Assembly: GCA_950097015.1 (NCBI GenBank) | Contig: CATNEN010000025.1 | Span: 4,503,001-4,567,000, forward strand | DNA: 64,000 bases | Direction: 5' to 3' | From: Macrostomum hystrix | Taxonomy: Eukaryota > Platyhelminthes > Macrostomidae | Shown: one piece after another, positions 1-12,029 of the stretch | How the letters are laid out: every line of letters begins with the position of its first letter | Numbering within the stretch: the stretch's first letter is position 1 | Translations under genes and position numbers: made by a program | Notes under the pieces: model-generated | Seen by the model: only the letters and a program-made list of their open reading frames with translations | The model's database searches: none | What the model was told of the DNA's origin: nothing

Positions 1-1473
1 AGTAATTAGTAAATTATTGTGCATCAGTGAATATATTAATTTGCACTTTATTTTAACTAACAGCTAAATACATGTATTTCCTATAGACTATCAAGTTAAT
101 TAATTCTGTATTTAAATAAACAATTAGAAAGACATAATATATTTGAAAAGCGCACCCTACTGTTGTAATTGCCTTTTCATAATCCAGTAGTAATGATTTA
201 TTATATTTTTAATCAATAGGCGCACAATGTACTTTAACTCTATAATCACTATCCGCTAGTTGCAAAGCCATTCAAATCCTTTTCTACCTTGAAATAAATG
301 ACAGGCGAGTCTTAGAGAAAAAGAGTGGATTCTTGCCACACGTGCCCTAAAAGAAAAATGACAATATAATGAATTACTAGACTCGCTTTTTCTTAAAGCT
401 TTAGACCTCCCAAAGTGCTTATTATTATTTTATCTAGAGGTTAAAAGTGCATGCTCAGCGAACGAGTTTACTATTCTGTTATTCATTTTTTTGTAGAAAC
501 GGTCGTTCAAATATAAATAAGTCTAAATTGTACTTTTGCCATATCGGATCTATAGAGTCTCAATGACAGCATCTGCTCACACTCATATTTGAGTTTCATT
601 TGAGTTGTTTTTGTTCGCAAAAAAAAATTACTTGAGAAACTGTGAAAAATAAGGCCGTGAGGAAATAAGCTTTTGGACGAAAACTTTTCGGATACGGGCC
701 TAATCCGAATGGCACTCCGCTAGATTAAGTTTGAGGGAAATGGGAAAAGGGAAATGGAAAGAGGAGAGGAGGGAAGGGAATACGCGCTTCCCCGTTTTGC
801 CGTCCCAAGTAGATATGCGAAATGGGACTAATAAATATGGCTATATAGCATGAAGGCAGCCCTACTTACTGGCCAGCAACACACTGCCCCGGCCTCCTTA
901 TCCCCTATTCCCCAGGAGAAAAAGGTGCCGCCCAAGGCTGTTCGGCCTAAATACCGTACCGTCCATCTGTCTGCGTCTGTCTATTTTGAGTTTAAATCAA
1001 TTCTTCTAGTAGGGGCGGTAGAGGCGGGCGTACAAAGGCAGACAGTACAGTCAGCCAGTCTCTTATCTGTGCGTGCTGGTGTGTGTGCAGTGTAAGTACA
1101 TTACACGAGTATTAAATGTACATGCGGCACTACCCGGCGCAGTTAAACATGGATATGCCTTGGTTTATAACTAATTAGCATCTTAGCCTCTTTCAGTCAT
1201 TAGTGAAAAAAGGAATCCAACGATTTACTACAGCAGCCCCCCGCTTCTTTCATTCGTCCTTGACGACATCATCGTCGATTTGTCTCTCTCCAACGCGGCC
1301 AGTCTTTGTCGCGGGACAGCCGCTGCTGCTTTCATGTTTAAACGACAGTTGCACAATGCAGTAGCTGACAAGCAGTGTTAACAGATAATACCAGAGTGGC
1401 TCTGAAAGGTGGCGAGTGATCAGACGGTAACTAGCTAGCTACCTATTCAATCTGTGATTAATTTCACTTCATT
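1..1473. other. left edge, no gene recognised
   Basis: AT-rich to about 700, then purine-rich and more GC-balanced. I see no exon with convincing coding character on either strand. The short open frame at 850-1095 has no recognisable domain and no good splice sites. The missing last transmembrane segment of HHAT would be expected here on the minus strand if that gene continued, but I could not find it. Confidence 0.5.
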
Positions 1474-1690
1474 TTGAGCGGTTAACGCGTCTGGCTCTCG
1501 CACCAAGGTCGATTCCGCGGCGAGGTCACATTCATTTGGATTAGGGGGCTTAACACAAATTAGGGCCAACCTTCATGGCACAGTGAGGGTGTACACTGCC
1601 TGACGATGAGAAAGTCAGGACAGATGTACACACCTGTGTGAGTGTGTGCCTGAGTACGGTATCTGTGTACTCAGCACAGCCGCAGCTACT
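1474..1690 (+). mobile_element. tRNA-derived SINE, family A, plus orientation
   Basis: The left end reads like a tRNA head: an A-box-like GAGCGGTTAACGCG and a B-box-like GGTCGATTCCGCGGCG. The body matches, in reverse orientation, the copies at 34.2 kb and 41.5 kb (CACTGCCTGACGATGAGAAAG is the shared core). This is the only family A copy seen in plus orientation. It forms an inverted pair with the copy directly to its right. Confidence 0.75.
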
Positions 1691-1699
1691 GCACGGCGC

Positions 1700-1968
1700 A
1701 TCTGAAGGCTGCGTAAGGCTGTTCAGTCCATGGACTGAAACTGAAACTGAACTGAAAAAATGCAGAATTCAGTGTCTTTTCCTGACTTTCTCAACGTCAG
1801 GCAGTGTACACTCTCACTGTGCCTTGGAGGTTGGCCCTCAAGGGCGCAAATTGCGCGACAAGCCACCAAGCCTTCTCGCCGTGGCTGCACCCCAAATAAA
1901 TGTGGCCTCGCCGCGGAATCGACCTTGGTGCGAGAAGCAAACGCGTTAACCGCTCTGCCACTCAGCCC
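1700..1968 (-). mobile_element. tRNA-derived SINE family A, minus, fused to a family B fragment
   Basis: The right end is the reverse complement of the tRNA-like head (GGAATCGACCTTGGTGCGAG, then TTAACCGCTCTGCCACT). The left part, about 1700-1780, carries the TTCAGTCCATGGACTG and CAGAATTCAGTGTC motifs of the other SINE family seen at 30.1 kb. The segment is therefore a composite of two elements, in opposite orientation to its left neighbour. Confidence 0.7.
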
Positions 1969-2087
1969 CTATTATGTATGATAGATTAAGATTATTCTAT
2001 TGGTTTTTAAAGTCCTTTTACGCAAATTCATTTAAAATCCCTTTAAACATGACATTACAGTGCTATGACTACAGAGAATACCACATT

Positions 2088-5000
2088 TTAAAATATATAA
2101 TTGGGCCATAGACAAAACTTGCCAAAATTATAGCCCTGACCTTCAAGTGTTAGCGGCTTGACCAGAGTCGACATAATTAGCGTTGAACTTCTGGAAAAGA
2201 AGAAAATGAAGATGGTCCAGGAGGACAGGAACAGGTTGTGCGCTATGACCGCCGCCACAATGCGCTGATGAAGCGAAGGGCCGAGTGCTCGATTCTGAAA
2301 GACGCGTTTTAGGTGAGGTGTAATTTTTGTGGTTCAGGAAACATCGGATAGAGCGAGAAATTTCAGCACGTTTTCTGGATTTTCACTGCGATTGGTTGAA
2401 TATTTTAATAGAAAAAAGGAAAATGTGGGTAAACCCTGGGTCCTTCTACTGTCAATATCAACTAAACGCTCACCAGCCAATCCTTGAGCTTTGCCCTGTA
2501 CAGAGCGCAGACCATTCTCTCCATGAGCAGCTGAAGGGCATTCAACGCTGCCCAAACCCGCACGCCGTACGTATCGCCGTGGTAGACCGAGACGAAAGCG
2601 AAGCTGGCTATCACAGCGGACACCTGCCTGACGAGACCTCGACGGCTGCCTCCCATAGGGATGTAGATGTGTTCGTGCATGAATGCGGCGAGTCCTCTGT
2701 CGAACACTCGCCACATCTGCCTGTAGGTGTAGACGCGGCTGACGCAGTCTGGCCAGTGAGGCAGCTCGAGTCCGTCAATCCTGGCTACGAGTCCCGGCCA
2801 TCCGTACAACTGCACGTGCAGCAGCATGAAGTTGTGGCCGTACAGGTACATAGCGAACACAAGTTGGTTGTAGGGCACAGCGTCGAGGTTTTGAATGCTG
2901 CTGAGAAACGCTCCGACTGGAAGGAAGTGGTGCAGCGCCTGAACGAGCAGCAACCACAACAGCAAGCGAGCTGCTCTCCACAGCAGACGCAGCACCAGCT
3001 TCCGGTCCCACGCAAGTCTGTCAGCTTTCTCGGCCTCCTGACAGAACTCGGAAAACGTGAGGATCGGACCGGCGAAGTGCCAGGGCATGTAGAATCCGTA
3101 GGCGACGGCACGCGGCAGGTGGAGGCGGAGAAAGTTGAGCAGACTACTCGGAGCCTCGTTCGGAGTCTCCTGTCTCTGCTGCCGCAGCATCTTGTTGAGA
3201 CTGTGACCGGCTGAGATGGACCGGCAGTACAGATAGCCAATGATCGGGTAGAACATCAGTATATTTGTATTTGTTCCGTATAGTGTCAGATGCTTATAGA
3301 GCCAAACACTCCAACTCGAGTTCAGCAGTGTGATTGCAGCCAAAACCAGCAGCCAGACGCCAGCTAAGGAGAAATATCCCATGCAGATGGCACCGCAATG
3401 CAGCAGCAACATATAGACCGTGGTGCGAACTCCAACAATCGACGCCGTCACTGCCAGCGTGTAGCCTGCTGTCACCAGGTAGTGTATCTGAATGTTTGAG
3501 TTAGTATTTTAGAACACCTGGTCAACGAAGCCTTCACACTGTATCCTCGCTTCAATCAATCACACTGCATAATCCAAGTCAGCTCCTGAACGACCACTCC
3601 CACACATATTCTACCTTGATCGACAATTCAACCAAACAAACACCAACTTGATCGACCACTATACCACACAAACACCAACTTGATCGATCACTATACCACA
3701 CAAATACCAACTTGATCGACCACTATACCACACAAATACCAACTTGATCGACCACTATACCACACAAATACCAACTTGATCGACCACTATACCACACAAA
3801 TACCAACTTGATCGACTACTATACCACACAAATACCAACTTGATCGACTACTATACCACACAAATACCAACTTGATCGACCACTATACCACACAAATACC
3901 AACTTGATCGACTACTATACCACACAAATACCAACCTTGGTCGACTACTATACCACACAAATACCAACTTGATCGACTACTATACCACACAAATACCAAC
4001 TTGATCGACTACTATACCACACAAATACCAACATTGGTCGACTACTATACCACACAAATACCAACATTGGTCGACTACTATACCACACAAATACCAACAT
4101 TGGTCGACTACTATACCACACAAATACCAACATTGGTCGACTACTATACCACACAAATACCAACTTGATCGACTACTATACCACACAAATACCAACATTG
4201 GTCGACTACTATACCACACAAATACCAACATTGGTCGACTACTATACCACACAAATACCAACATTGGTCGACTACTATACCACACAAATACCAACTTGAT
4301 CGACTACTATACCACACAAATACCAACATTGGTCGACTACTATACCACACAAATACCAACATTGGTCGACTACTATACCACACAAACACCAACTTGATCG
4401 ACTACTATACCACACAAATACCAACATTGGTCGACTACTATACCACACAAATACCAACTTGATCGACCACTATACCACACACAAATACCAACATTGGCCG
4501 ACCACTATACCACACAAATACCAACATTGGTCGACTACTATACCACACAAATACCAACATTGGTCGACTACTATACCACACAAATACCAACTTGATCGAC
4601 TACTATACCACACAAATACCAACTTGATCGACTACTATACCACACAAATACCAACTTGATCGACCACTATACCACACAAATACCAACTTGATCGACTACT
4701 ATACCACACAAATACCAACTTGATCGACTACTATACCACACAAATACCAACATTGGTCGACTACTATACCACACAAATACCAACTTGATCGATCACTATA
4801 CCACACAAATACCAACTTGATCGACCACTATACCACACAAATACCAACTTGATCGACCACTATACCACACACAAATACCAACATTGGCCGACCACTATAC
4901 CACACAAATACCAACATTGGCCGACCACTATACCACACAAATACCAACATTGGCCGACCACTATACCACACAAATACCAACATTGGTCGACCACTCAGCC

Positions 5001-6355
5001 ACACCAGTGCACTCCTAATTGACCAATGAAAGCCCGCATGACCCACTCCAATACTCACATTTTTTCTACAGCATCTCAAACTGATGTGGCTGGTTAGCAG
5101 AAAGCCCAAGTAGATGATGATTAATTTCTTATAGTTGTCCAGCATAAATTTGAGGACAAAATCGTCATATTCCTGACGAAGGTGTGTAAAATGTGCGATA
5201 GAATCACAACCTAAAAATGAACTACATTGTAAAAAAATAACTACCTACCTTATAGTCAGCCAGCCAACCTTCCGTCATGTAAGGTAAAAGTGGAGCTAAA
5301 AAGATGTTTTCTTGCCTTTAATTTTTAATTCGCATTGGGTATACGTCATTTAACTACTTTAAGTAGAGCTATAAATTGTTGTCAATAAATAAGGACAAAA
5401 TTATGTCCCACTTCAAGCACAAGATTGACATACACACAAACCAACTGTACCTCCTTAAAAATTACAAAATAGTTCTACCTTGATTCTGCAAATTGATCCC
5501 GCTTCGATTCCGAATATAGATCCTGCTTCGATTCCGAATATAGATCCTGCTTCGATTCCGAATATAGATCCTGCTTCGATTCTGACAACTGATCCTGCTT
5601 CGATTCCAACTGCAGATCCTACTTCGATACTGACTATTGATGCTGCTATGTATCCTGCTTCGATTCTGACTATAGATCCTGCTTCGATTCCGACTATAGA
5701 TCCTGCTTCGATTCTGACTATAGACCCTGCTTTGATTCTGACTATAGATCCTGCTTCGATTCTGACTATAGATCCTGCTTCGATTCTGACTATTGATGCT
5801 GCTATGTATCCTGCTTTGATTCCGACTATAGATTCTGCTTCGATTCTGACTATAGATCCTGCTTCGATTCTGACAACTGATCCTGCTTCGATTCCAACTG
5901 CAGATCCTACTTCGATACTGACTATTGATGCTGCTATGTATCCTGCTTCGATTCTGACTATAGATCCTGCTTCGATTCCGACTATAGATCCTGCTTCGAT
6001 TCTGACTATAGACCCTGCTTTGATTCTGACTATGTATCCTGCTTCGATTCTGACTATAGATCCTGCTTCGATTCTGACTATTGATGCTGCTATGTATCCT
6101 GCTTTGATTCCGACTATAGATTCTGCTTCGATTCTGACTATAGATCCTGCTTCGATTCTGACTATAGACCCTGCTTCGATTCCAACTTTGTTTATAGCGC
6201 GATTCAGCGAACTCACAATCAGGTCGATAGGTTTGACCGTAGGCCTTATAAAAATTCAAACCCGAGTAGAAAATAGCGGCCGCAAAGGTTAGGCCATAGA
6301 CAGTCAGCTCCAGGTTACTGGGCAGCCGATAATCCATTGCTGTAGATCTTTGCAA
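2088..6355 (-). CDS. HHAT: Hedgehog acyltransferase (MBOAT family), four exons
   Basis: This is a multi-pass ER membrane O-acyltransferase family member that palmitoylates the N-terminal cysteine of Hedgehog. Exons on the minus strand are 6355-6217, 5210-5059, 3487-2474 and 2294-2088. All junctions are GT/AG and in phase, giving 503 aa (human about 493). The first exon has the typical N-terminal hydrophobic helix. Exon 3 carries the MBOAT core, including VARIDGLELPHWPDCVSRVY. The two residues known to matter in the human enzyme are present: Asp in WRVFDRGL (about residue 360) and His in VSVYHGDTYG (about residue 400), with the same 40-residue spacing as human D339/H379. Introns 1 and 2 are filled with unrelated minisatellites. 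The C-terminus ends GKFCLWPNYIF and lacks the last transmembrane segment of human HHAT, so a further exon may be missing from the model. HHATL is less likely because the active His is kept. Confidence 0.9.
3645..5000. repeat. 32/33-bp minisatellite in HHAT intron 2
   Basis: About 41 tandem copies of a 32-33 bp unit built on ACTATACCACACAAATACCAA followed by either CTTGATCGAC or CATTGGTCGAC. The two variants are interspersed, which suggests repeated unequal exchange or slippage. The array starts about 60 nt downstream of the HHAT exon 2 donor, read on the minus strand. Open frames across it come from the lack of stop codons in the unit and are not genes. Confidence 0.95.
5495..6190. repeat. 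24-bp minisatellite in HHAT intron 1
   Basis: About 29 copies of a 24-bp unit with core CCTGCTTCGATTCTGAC. A run of variant units (AACTGCAGATCCTACTTCG, then GATGCTGCTATGTATCC) recurs after 288 bp (about 5579 and 5867), so there is a 12-unit higher-order repeat. The period is a multiple of three, which explains long open frames on both strands. It begins about 27 nt inside the intron from the exon 1 donor. Confidence 0.95.
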
Positions 6356-6967
6356 AGATTTTGGGGAAAGGAAAAAATTTTCTGACGAAGTGGAAGTAAT
6401 ATTTTTTTATTTACCTTGTTGATTTATATTCAGAACACAGCCGTGTTCGGTGTGCTCGTGTGTTTTTTTTATAACAAAAATGTTCTCAATCTAGGACAAC
6501 AAGTCTTTCAACATTTTCAAGGAATTCCAATTTTACATAACGAGATCCTGTTACGAGACACAGGTGTCTTTTTACAATATTTTCTGTGCATTTTTCTATG
6601 ACTAATTTGTACGAGCCGTATACTAACAAGAAATTAAAAAGAACATTTTCTTCCGGATTTTAGCTCACGAATACGGAGGGAAGCAATCAAACAAATTTAA
6701 TTGACTGCGCCAGCTACGAGTAAATGAGCTTTGCATAAAATCAATCGATTTCCGGAGTGTGACCTCAGAGCCAAGTGCTCAGCAGGCTGCATCAATATTT
6801 ATAATATTCGCCAAGTAGCGAGGCGTATTTTACTCGTAATTACATTTTTTCTATTTCCCTTGCGAAAAAGGAGGCTTGGCAAGTTTATCGGGAATACGGT
6901 GGTCAGGTGAGCTGCGAGCCATTGATTTTTATAGGGAAATAATAAGACACAAATATACTTATAGAGT

Positions 6968-7215
6968 ATGCTAGAAAAGAGGAGAATGAGGAGAGGAGAG
7001 CACAGGAGAGGCGAGGAGAGGAAAGGGGAGGAGAGGAGAGGACAGGAGAGGACAGGAGAGGACAGGAGAGGAGAGGAGAGGAGAGGAGAGGAGAGGAGAG
7101 GAGAGGAGAGGAGAGGAGAGGAGAGGAGAGGAGAGGAGAGGAGAGGATAGGAGAGGAGAGGAGAGGAGAGAACAGGACAGAAGAGGAGAGGACAGGAGAG
7201 GAGAGGAGAGGAGAG
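6968..7215. repeat. GGAGA polypurine microsatellite
   Basis: An almost pure AGGAG/GGAGA pentamer tract with all purines on the plus strand. It lies between HHAT exon 1 and the last globin exon. Mirror symmetry makes it a candidate for triplex (H-DNA) formation. It is not coding; open frames on both strands are due to the repeat. Confidence 0.95.
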
Positions 7216-7351
7216 AAGCATGTTGATTTGTTGTGTGCATAAATAAAAAACAAGAACAAACAATTTTTTAGCAATCAAATCAGGCAGTACAGCTTGCAAA
7301 AACTCAATTGACTTTCATGCAGTGAATTCCAGCACTAAATTCGTTTAAAAC

Positions 7352-10300
7352 TTAATTATTTTGTTTTAAATTGCCAACGCCGCCACCGCCAACGCCGCCA
7401 CCGGCGCCGCCGGCAGCGCGGCAGTTGGCTTCGACAACAAAGTGCAGAAGGTGGTCAATGAACTTCGCCCATGTCGCGTGGCCCTCTTGGCTGGACTGCA
7501 GCACGTGGTCAAGAGTTTGCAGCAGTGCTTGTCGCATGCACTGCGGGAGATAAGAGAGTTTTTAAAGGCCGGGTTAATTCAAAAATAAAATAAATTAAAT
7601 TAATTTTAAAACATACGAGCGTATTTTGGTATTGATGATTCAATTTATTGAAATCCACAATGCATGAAATCACAATTTGGAGTATCGTAATTACGCTTTG
7701 CTGCATACTTTTTCCAAGAAATCAGAAAAGAAGTCCGGATTCTTGGAAATCTATATTATAAGAAAACCACAATCTAAAAAAGGACTTGAAGGAAGAAAAA
7801 AAAATATGAATTCGCTAAATAGGGATTTCTTAGAAAAAGTTGTACTACACTCTTAGAATCTCATAGAATCCGGAATCTTTGAAGACAAAGATTTCTTAGA
7901 TTCATAACTTCTTAGGATCAAGCGCCCAAAAAGTCAATACTTCTTTAAACTTGTCTTTTTTAGAATCTATACTTCTTAAAATGAGGATTTCTTAATATAT
8001 CTGAATTTCTTAGAATCGTGATTTCTTAGAACTTATGATTTTTTTAAATCAAGATTTTTAATATAATGATTTCTATGAATCTTGACTTCTAGAGAATCTA
8101 GATTACTTAGAAAAATATTTTGGTAGAATAAGTTCTTTTTAGAATCGGGATTTATTAGAATCGTGACTTCGTAGAAGTAAAATTTTCTAAATATTGACTT
8201 CAAAGAATGTTGAAGTTTTTAAGTTTAGACTTCTTAGAATGTGGATTTCTTAGAATGTGGATTTCTTAGAATGTGGATTTCTTAGAATGTGGATTTCTTA
8301 GAATGTGGATTTCTTAGAATGTGGATTTCTTAGAATGTGGATTTCTTAGAATGTGGATTTCTTAGGATGTGGATCTCTTAGAATGTGGATCACTTAGAAT
8401 TCAGATTTTCTGCAATTGGGTTGCACCAAACCCAATGGCCCTTAAAGTTTTCGCACTGACCACAAAGTGCTGCTCGGTGACGCCCATCGTTCGATGCGAC
8501 TGTCCAATCATGCGTAGCACGCCGACGTCCAGACTGTCAGAGCCGGCGGCTAAGTCGTTGACAGCTGCGCCGATGACGGCCAGGACTCGGAGGCCGTGAG
8601 TGCGCAACGGCGCCGACCGCACGAGATCCGATTGGCTCTGGCCGCGAAAGCGAGGAAACAGAGACTGCGTCACGGGCGATTCGTCGAACATCCTTTAGGA
8701 AGGGAAAAATTCGACAATCAAACATCTATGCAATCAGGAAGGGATTCCCCTTCAGCATCAAACATCTATGCAATCATGAAGGGATTCCCCTTCAGCAACA
8801 AACATCTATGCAATCAGGAAGGGATTCCCCTTCAGAATCAAACATCTATGCAATCATGAAGGGATTCCCCTTCAGCAACAAACATCTATGCAATCAGGAA
8901 GGGATTACCCTTCAGCATCAAACATCTATGCAATCATGAAGGGATTCCCCTTCAGCAACAAACATCTATGCAATCAGGAAGGGATTCCCCTTCAGAATCA
9001 AACATCTATGCAATCATGAAGGGATTCCCCTTCAGCAACAAACATCTATGCAATCATGAAGGGATTCCCCTTCAGCATCAAACATCTATGCAATCATGAA
9101 GGGATTCCCCTTCAGCATCAAACATCTATGAGATCAGGGAGGGATTCCCCTTCAGCATCAAACATCTATGCAATCATGAAGGGATTCCCCTTCAGCATCA
9201 AACATCTATGCAATCAGGAAGGGATTCCCCTTCAGCATCAAACATCTATGAGATCAGGGAGGGATTCCCTTCAGCATCAAACATCTATGAGATCAGGGAG
9301 GGATTCCCCATCAGCATCAAACATCTATGCAATCAGGAAGGGATTCCCCTTCAGCATCAATCATCCATGAGATCATGGAGAGATTCCCCTTGAGAATTAT
9401 TTATCTTTGGGAAAAGGGAGGAGGTCCCATGAAAATAATGTGCCAACGTAATGAATAATGATTAGTCTTCTGAACCAAAAATAGAAGCAAAAGTCTTAGC
9501 CTAGTATACTAATTCTATAGTTTCAAGATCCACACGTCTTCTTTTTATAGGAATTGTGGAAAACTTATTTGATTTTTGCCAGTAACCCAGGAAGCTGCAC
9601 AGCTATAAGGACAAGTTCTGAGCGAGGCGGGCAAAATGAGCTTTCCTTGGCGATGAGATCGGTTGGGAAGTAGTCAATGGGGGCTAATAATCCATATAAC
9701 AAGATGAAGGCCCGCAATATATTGGGAAATTCTGTTAGCCAAAGCAAGTCTTCCTTTGAGAGGCCTGTTTTCAGAGGCTAGGTTGCGGAAATTTTAGACA
9801 AGATAAGAGTCCTTCAATCAGACGGGAAAAAGACGGGAAATAGGGGCGGAGGAAGAAATTTCCTTGCCGAAATTTTGACTTCCAAGCAAGTGAGTTTGTA
9901 GCTGCTTTACCTTTTCCGTGTGAAAATCCTATGCACACTGAAAATGGCGCCTTTCATTACCTAAAGTGCGCAAATAGTTATGGAATCCAAAAGAGAGAAA
10001 AAATGAGAAGCTACAGGCAAAATCTTCTTCTCTGGCCGCTTTATTTGAAGACTCAAACGAAAAATCCCACAGGAGCAGCAATTTTCCTCCGCAATCCTGT
10101 TTGAGAACAACGATTTTCAAGCTAGTTTCAAGCTAATTAGATGCAATTAGGCTGTGGACTAATTGTAGACAGCAGTAGCAGCAGTATGTAGGAAGCTGCA
10201 GTGAAATTCTTTCCTGTTTCATATACTTCATCAATAGCTTTGTCCAAAGCAGCAACGCGTTTTCTTCTTTCTAGCTGACAAGAACATTTCCATCATGGAG

Positions 10301-11528
10301 AGATTCTCAAATGGGAATCCCCAGTTATAAGTCCATGAAGGGATTCCCGATGGAAATTCCAATCGAGCAGATCAAGAAGAGATTCCTACTTGGCATTCCC
10401 CAGCAATAGGGCCATAGAGGGATTCCCACTTAAGGATTCCTATCGGTTAAATATTTGAAGTTTACCACTTGGGATTCCCCATCTATCAATTGGATCATGG
10501 GGGGATTCCCAATTCAAATTTCCTATCTTTCAATTAGATCACAATGGGATTCCCACTTGGGATTCTCTATCTTTATATAGGGTCGTGGAGGAATTCCTTC
10601 TTGGGATTCCCAATCTTTCAATTGGATCACAGAGCATCACTGTGGTTGTAGCCTAGTAGGGTAGCCTGGTACGGGGTTTCAGCCTCGTGTGGGGTTGTAG
10701 TCTAGTAGGGGGTTGCAGTCTATTTAAGGGTTTTAGCTTAGTAGGGGTTTTAGCCTAGTAGGGTGTTGTAGCCACGTAAGGGGTTGTAGCCACGTAGGGG
10801 TTGTAGTCTCGTAGGGGGTAAAGTCTACTAGGGGGTTGTTGCCTTGTAGGGGGTAGCCTGGTAAGGGGTTGTAGCCTAGTAGGGGTTGTAGTCTCGTAGG
10901 GGGTTAAGTCTACTAGGGGGTTGTTGCCTTGTAGGGGGTAGCCTGGTAAGGGGTTGTAGCCTAGTAGGGGTTGTAGCCTAGTAGGGGTTGTAGCCTAGTA
11001 GGGGGTTGTAGCCTAGTAGGGGGTTGCAGCCTATTAAGGGTTTTAGCCTAGTAGGGGGTTGTAGTCTCGTAGGGGGTAAAGTCTACTAGGGGGTTGTTGC
11101 CTTGTAGGGGGTAGCCTGGTATGGGGTTGTAGCCTAGTAGGGGTTGTAGCCTAGTAGGGGTTGTAGCCTAGTAGGGGGTTGTAGCTTAATAGGGGGTTGT
11201 AGCCTAGTAGTGGGTTTTAGCCTAGTATGGGGTTGTAGCCTCGTTGGGGGCTAAAGTCTACTAGGGGGTTGTTGCCTTGTAGGGGGTTGCAGTCTAGTAG
11301 GTGGTAGTAGTCTAGTAGGGGGTTGTAGCCTAATTTATATTTAAATCTGAGTGACAAACAGGTTGAAATCAGAGACAGTTGTATGTCAGATAGGCAATGC
11401 ACACAAATGAAAACACGGCAGTGAAATCACCTTAGAAATAGGATGACCGCCACCTGATCTCGTCTGGCATTAACCAGGCGCCAGTCTTCAATGATAATTA
11501 GCTTCTCACGACTGCTCAACTGCAGCAT
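7352..11528 (-). CDS. neuroglobin-like globin, three exons
   Basis: A haem-binding globin split by very large introns. Exons on the minus strand are 11528-11431, 8692-8461 and 7540-7352, in phase, 172 aa. The introns sit at the two classical animal globin positions: after an AG|G codon before helix C (B12.2) and in helix G (G7.0). The A helix has LIIIEDWRLV with the conserved Trp. Exon 2 has LFPRF (CD1 Phe, about residue 45), LRTHGLRVL (distal His E7, about 65) and GQSHRTMGVTEQHF (proximal His F8, about 99). The spacing from proximal His to the G-helix Phe matches neuroglobin rather than haemoglobin. Exon 3 gives helices G and H (ALLQTLDHVL, TWAKFIDHLL), then a Gly-rich tail of about 25 residues. 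The ligand role, O2 storage or redox, cannot be told from sequence. Intron 1 is about 2.7 kb and intron 2 about 0.9 kb; both carry minisatellites. Confidence 0.9.
7830..8405. repeat. 16-bp repeat and degraded copies in globin intron 2
   Basis: About ten clean copies of TTCTTAGAATGTGGAT occupy 8225-8400. The 400 bp to the left is full of diverged TTTCTTAGAATC-like copies, so this looks like an old array renewed at its donor-proximal end. The fresh copies lie closest to the globin exon 2 donor, about 55 nt away. Confidence 0.85.
8725..9395. repeat. 40-bp minisatellite in globin intron 1
   Basis: About 17 copies of a 40-bp unit with core GAAGGGATTCCCCTTCAGCA and AAACATCTATG. The unit contains the palindrome-like GGGATTCCC. 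Units vary (CATGAAG versus CAGGAAG, GCATCA versus GCAACA). There are no unique spacers. It lies just upstream of the exon 2 acceptor on the minus strand. Confidence 0.95.
9396..10635. other. globin intron 1, non-repetitive part with decayed GGGATTCCC repeats
   Basis: I see no exon here. From about 10300 to 10630 there are diverged tandem copies around GGGATTCCC/GGAATCCC, apparently decayed relatives of the 40-bp array at 8.7-9.4 kb. The short minus-strand frames at 9565-9747 and 9929-10120 have no domain character. Confidence 0.5.
10636..11335. repeat. 18-bp G-rich minisatellite in globin intron 1
   Basis: About 38 copies of units like TAGTAGGGGGTTGTAGCC, with a longer composite (ACTAGGGGGTTGTTGCC, TTGTAGGGGGTAGCC) repeated several times. 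Each unit has a run of four or five G on the plus strand, so many potential G-quadruplexes exist. The array starts about 100 nt from the exon 1 donor. Confidence 0.95.
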
Positions 11529-12029
11529 GCCGAAGCTCGATTCCGGTTGCTGTCGAGGGCTGTGTTAATATCTAACAAAGGCTCGCCGCTATGCAAGCCG
11601 CTCAACGACAAGAAATATATTCAGCTGGCAAGCATTTGGACATGCGGGAATGAGAAAATCGCTGAGCTTATATCTGAAGAATCACTGTCAAACCTTCCGA
11701 AGGGCTCATCCGCCCGCGGGTGGGGATTATTTAGCAGCGCGGAGTCTTGGCCAATGCAGATTTGGATTGGGCCAGCCTAGGTGAGCTGCATGGACTATAG
11801 CGGAAGCAGAGTGTGAGGGCTGCTTGCAAGTGCCGCACTGTCCAACCCCAGCTGCATGGGCCAAGCCAAGCTTCTTCTAGTGAGAAGTTCTTTTAGCGGC
11901 TGTGTCGTGTAGTGAATAATCAATGAGGCAAATTTTCAAGCTAAGGTAGCTAGAGTTACCCTAAATTCTCAGGTAAGAGTCTAATTAATATCAACACAGA
12001 ATCGTAGCAGATTCTACAGTTCCCTATCT

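Noticed and set aside
2327-3214. 295-aa plus-strand frame opposite HHAT
   Set aside because: It is the antisense shadow of HHAT exons 3 and 4; the minus strand carries the MBOAT motifs.
5455-6355. A 297-aa protein with SQNRSRIYSQNRSRI repeats starting at the HHAT start codon
   Set aside because: The first 46 codons are HHAT exon 1. The rest is intron read-through into a 24-bp minisatellite. The donor GTGAGT at 6216 and the in-phase exon 2 at 5210 explain it better.
8725-9395. Regular 40-bp repeats resembling a CRISPR array
   Set aside because: The units are contiguous with no unique spacers, the genome is clearly animal, and the array lies in a globin intron. It is a minisatellite.
10636-11335. 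Interstitial telomeric repeat (TAGGGG)
   Set aside because: The unit is about 18 bp with GTTGTAGCC between the G runs, not a hexamer array.
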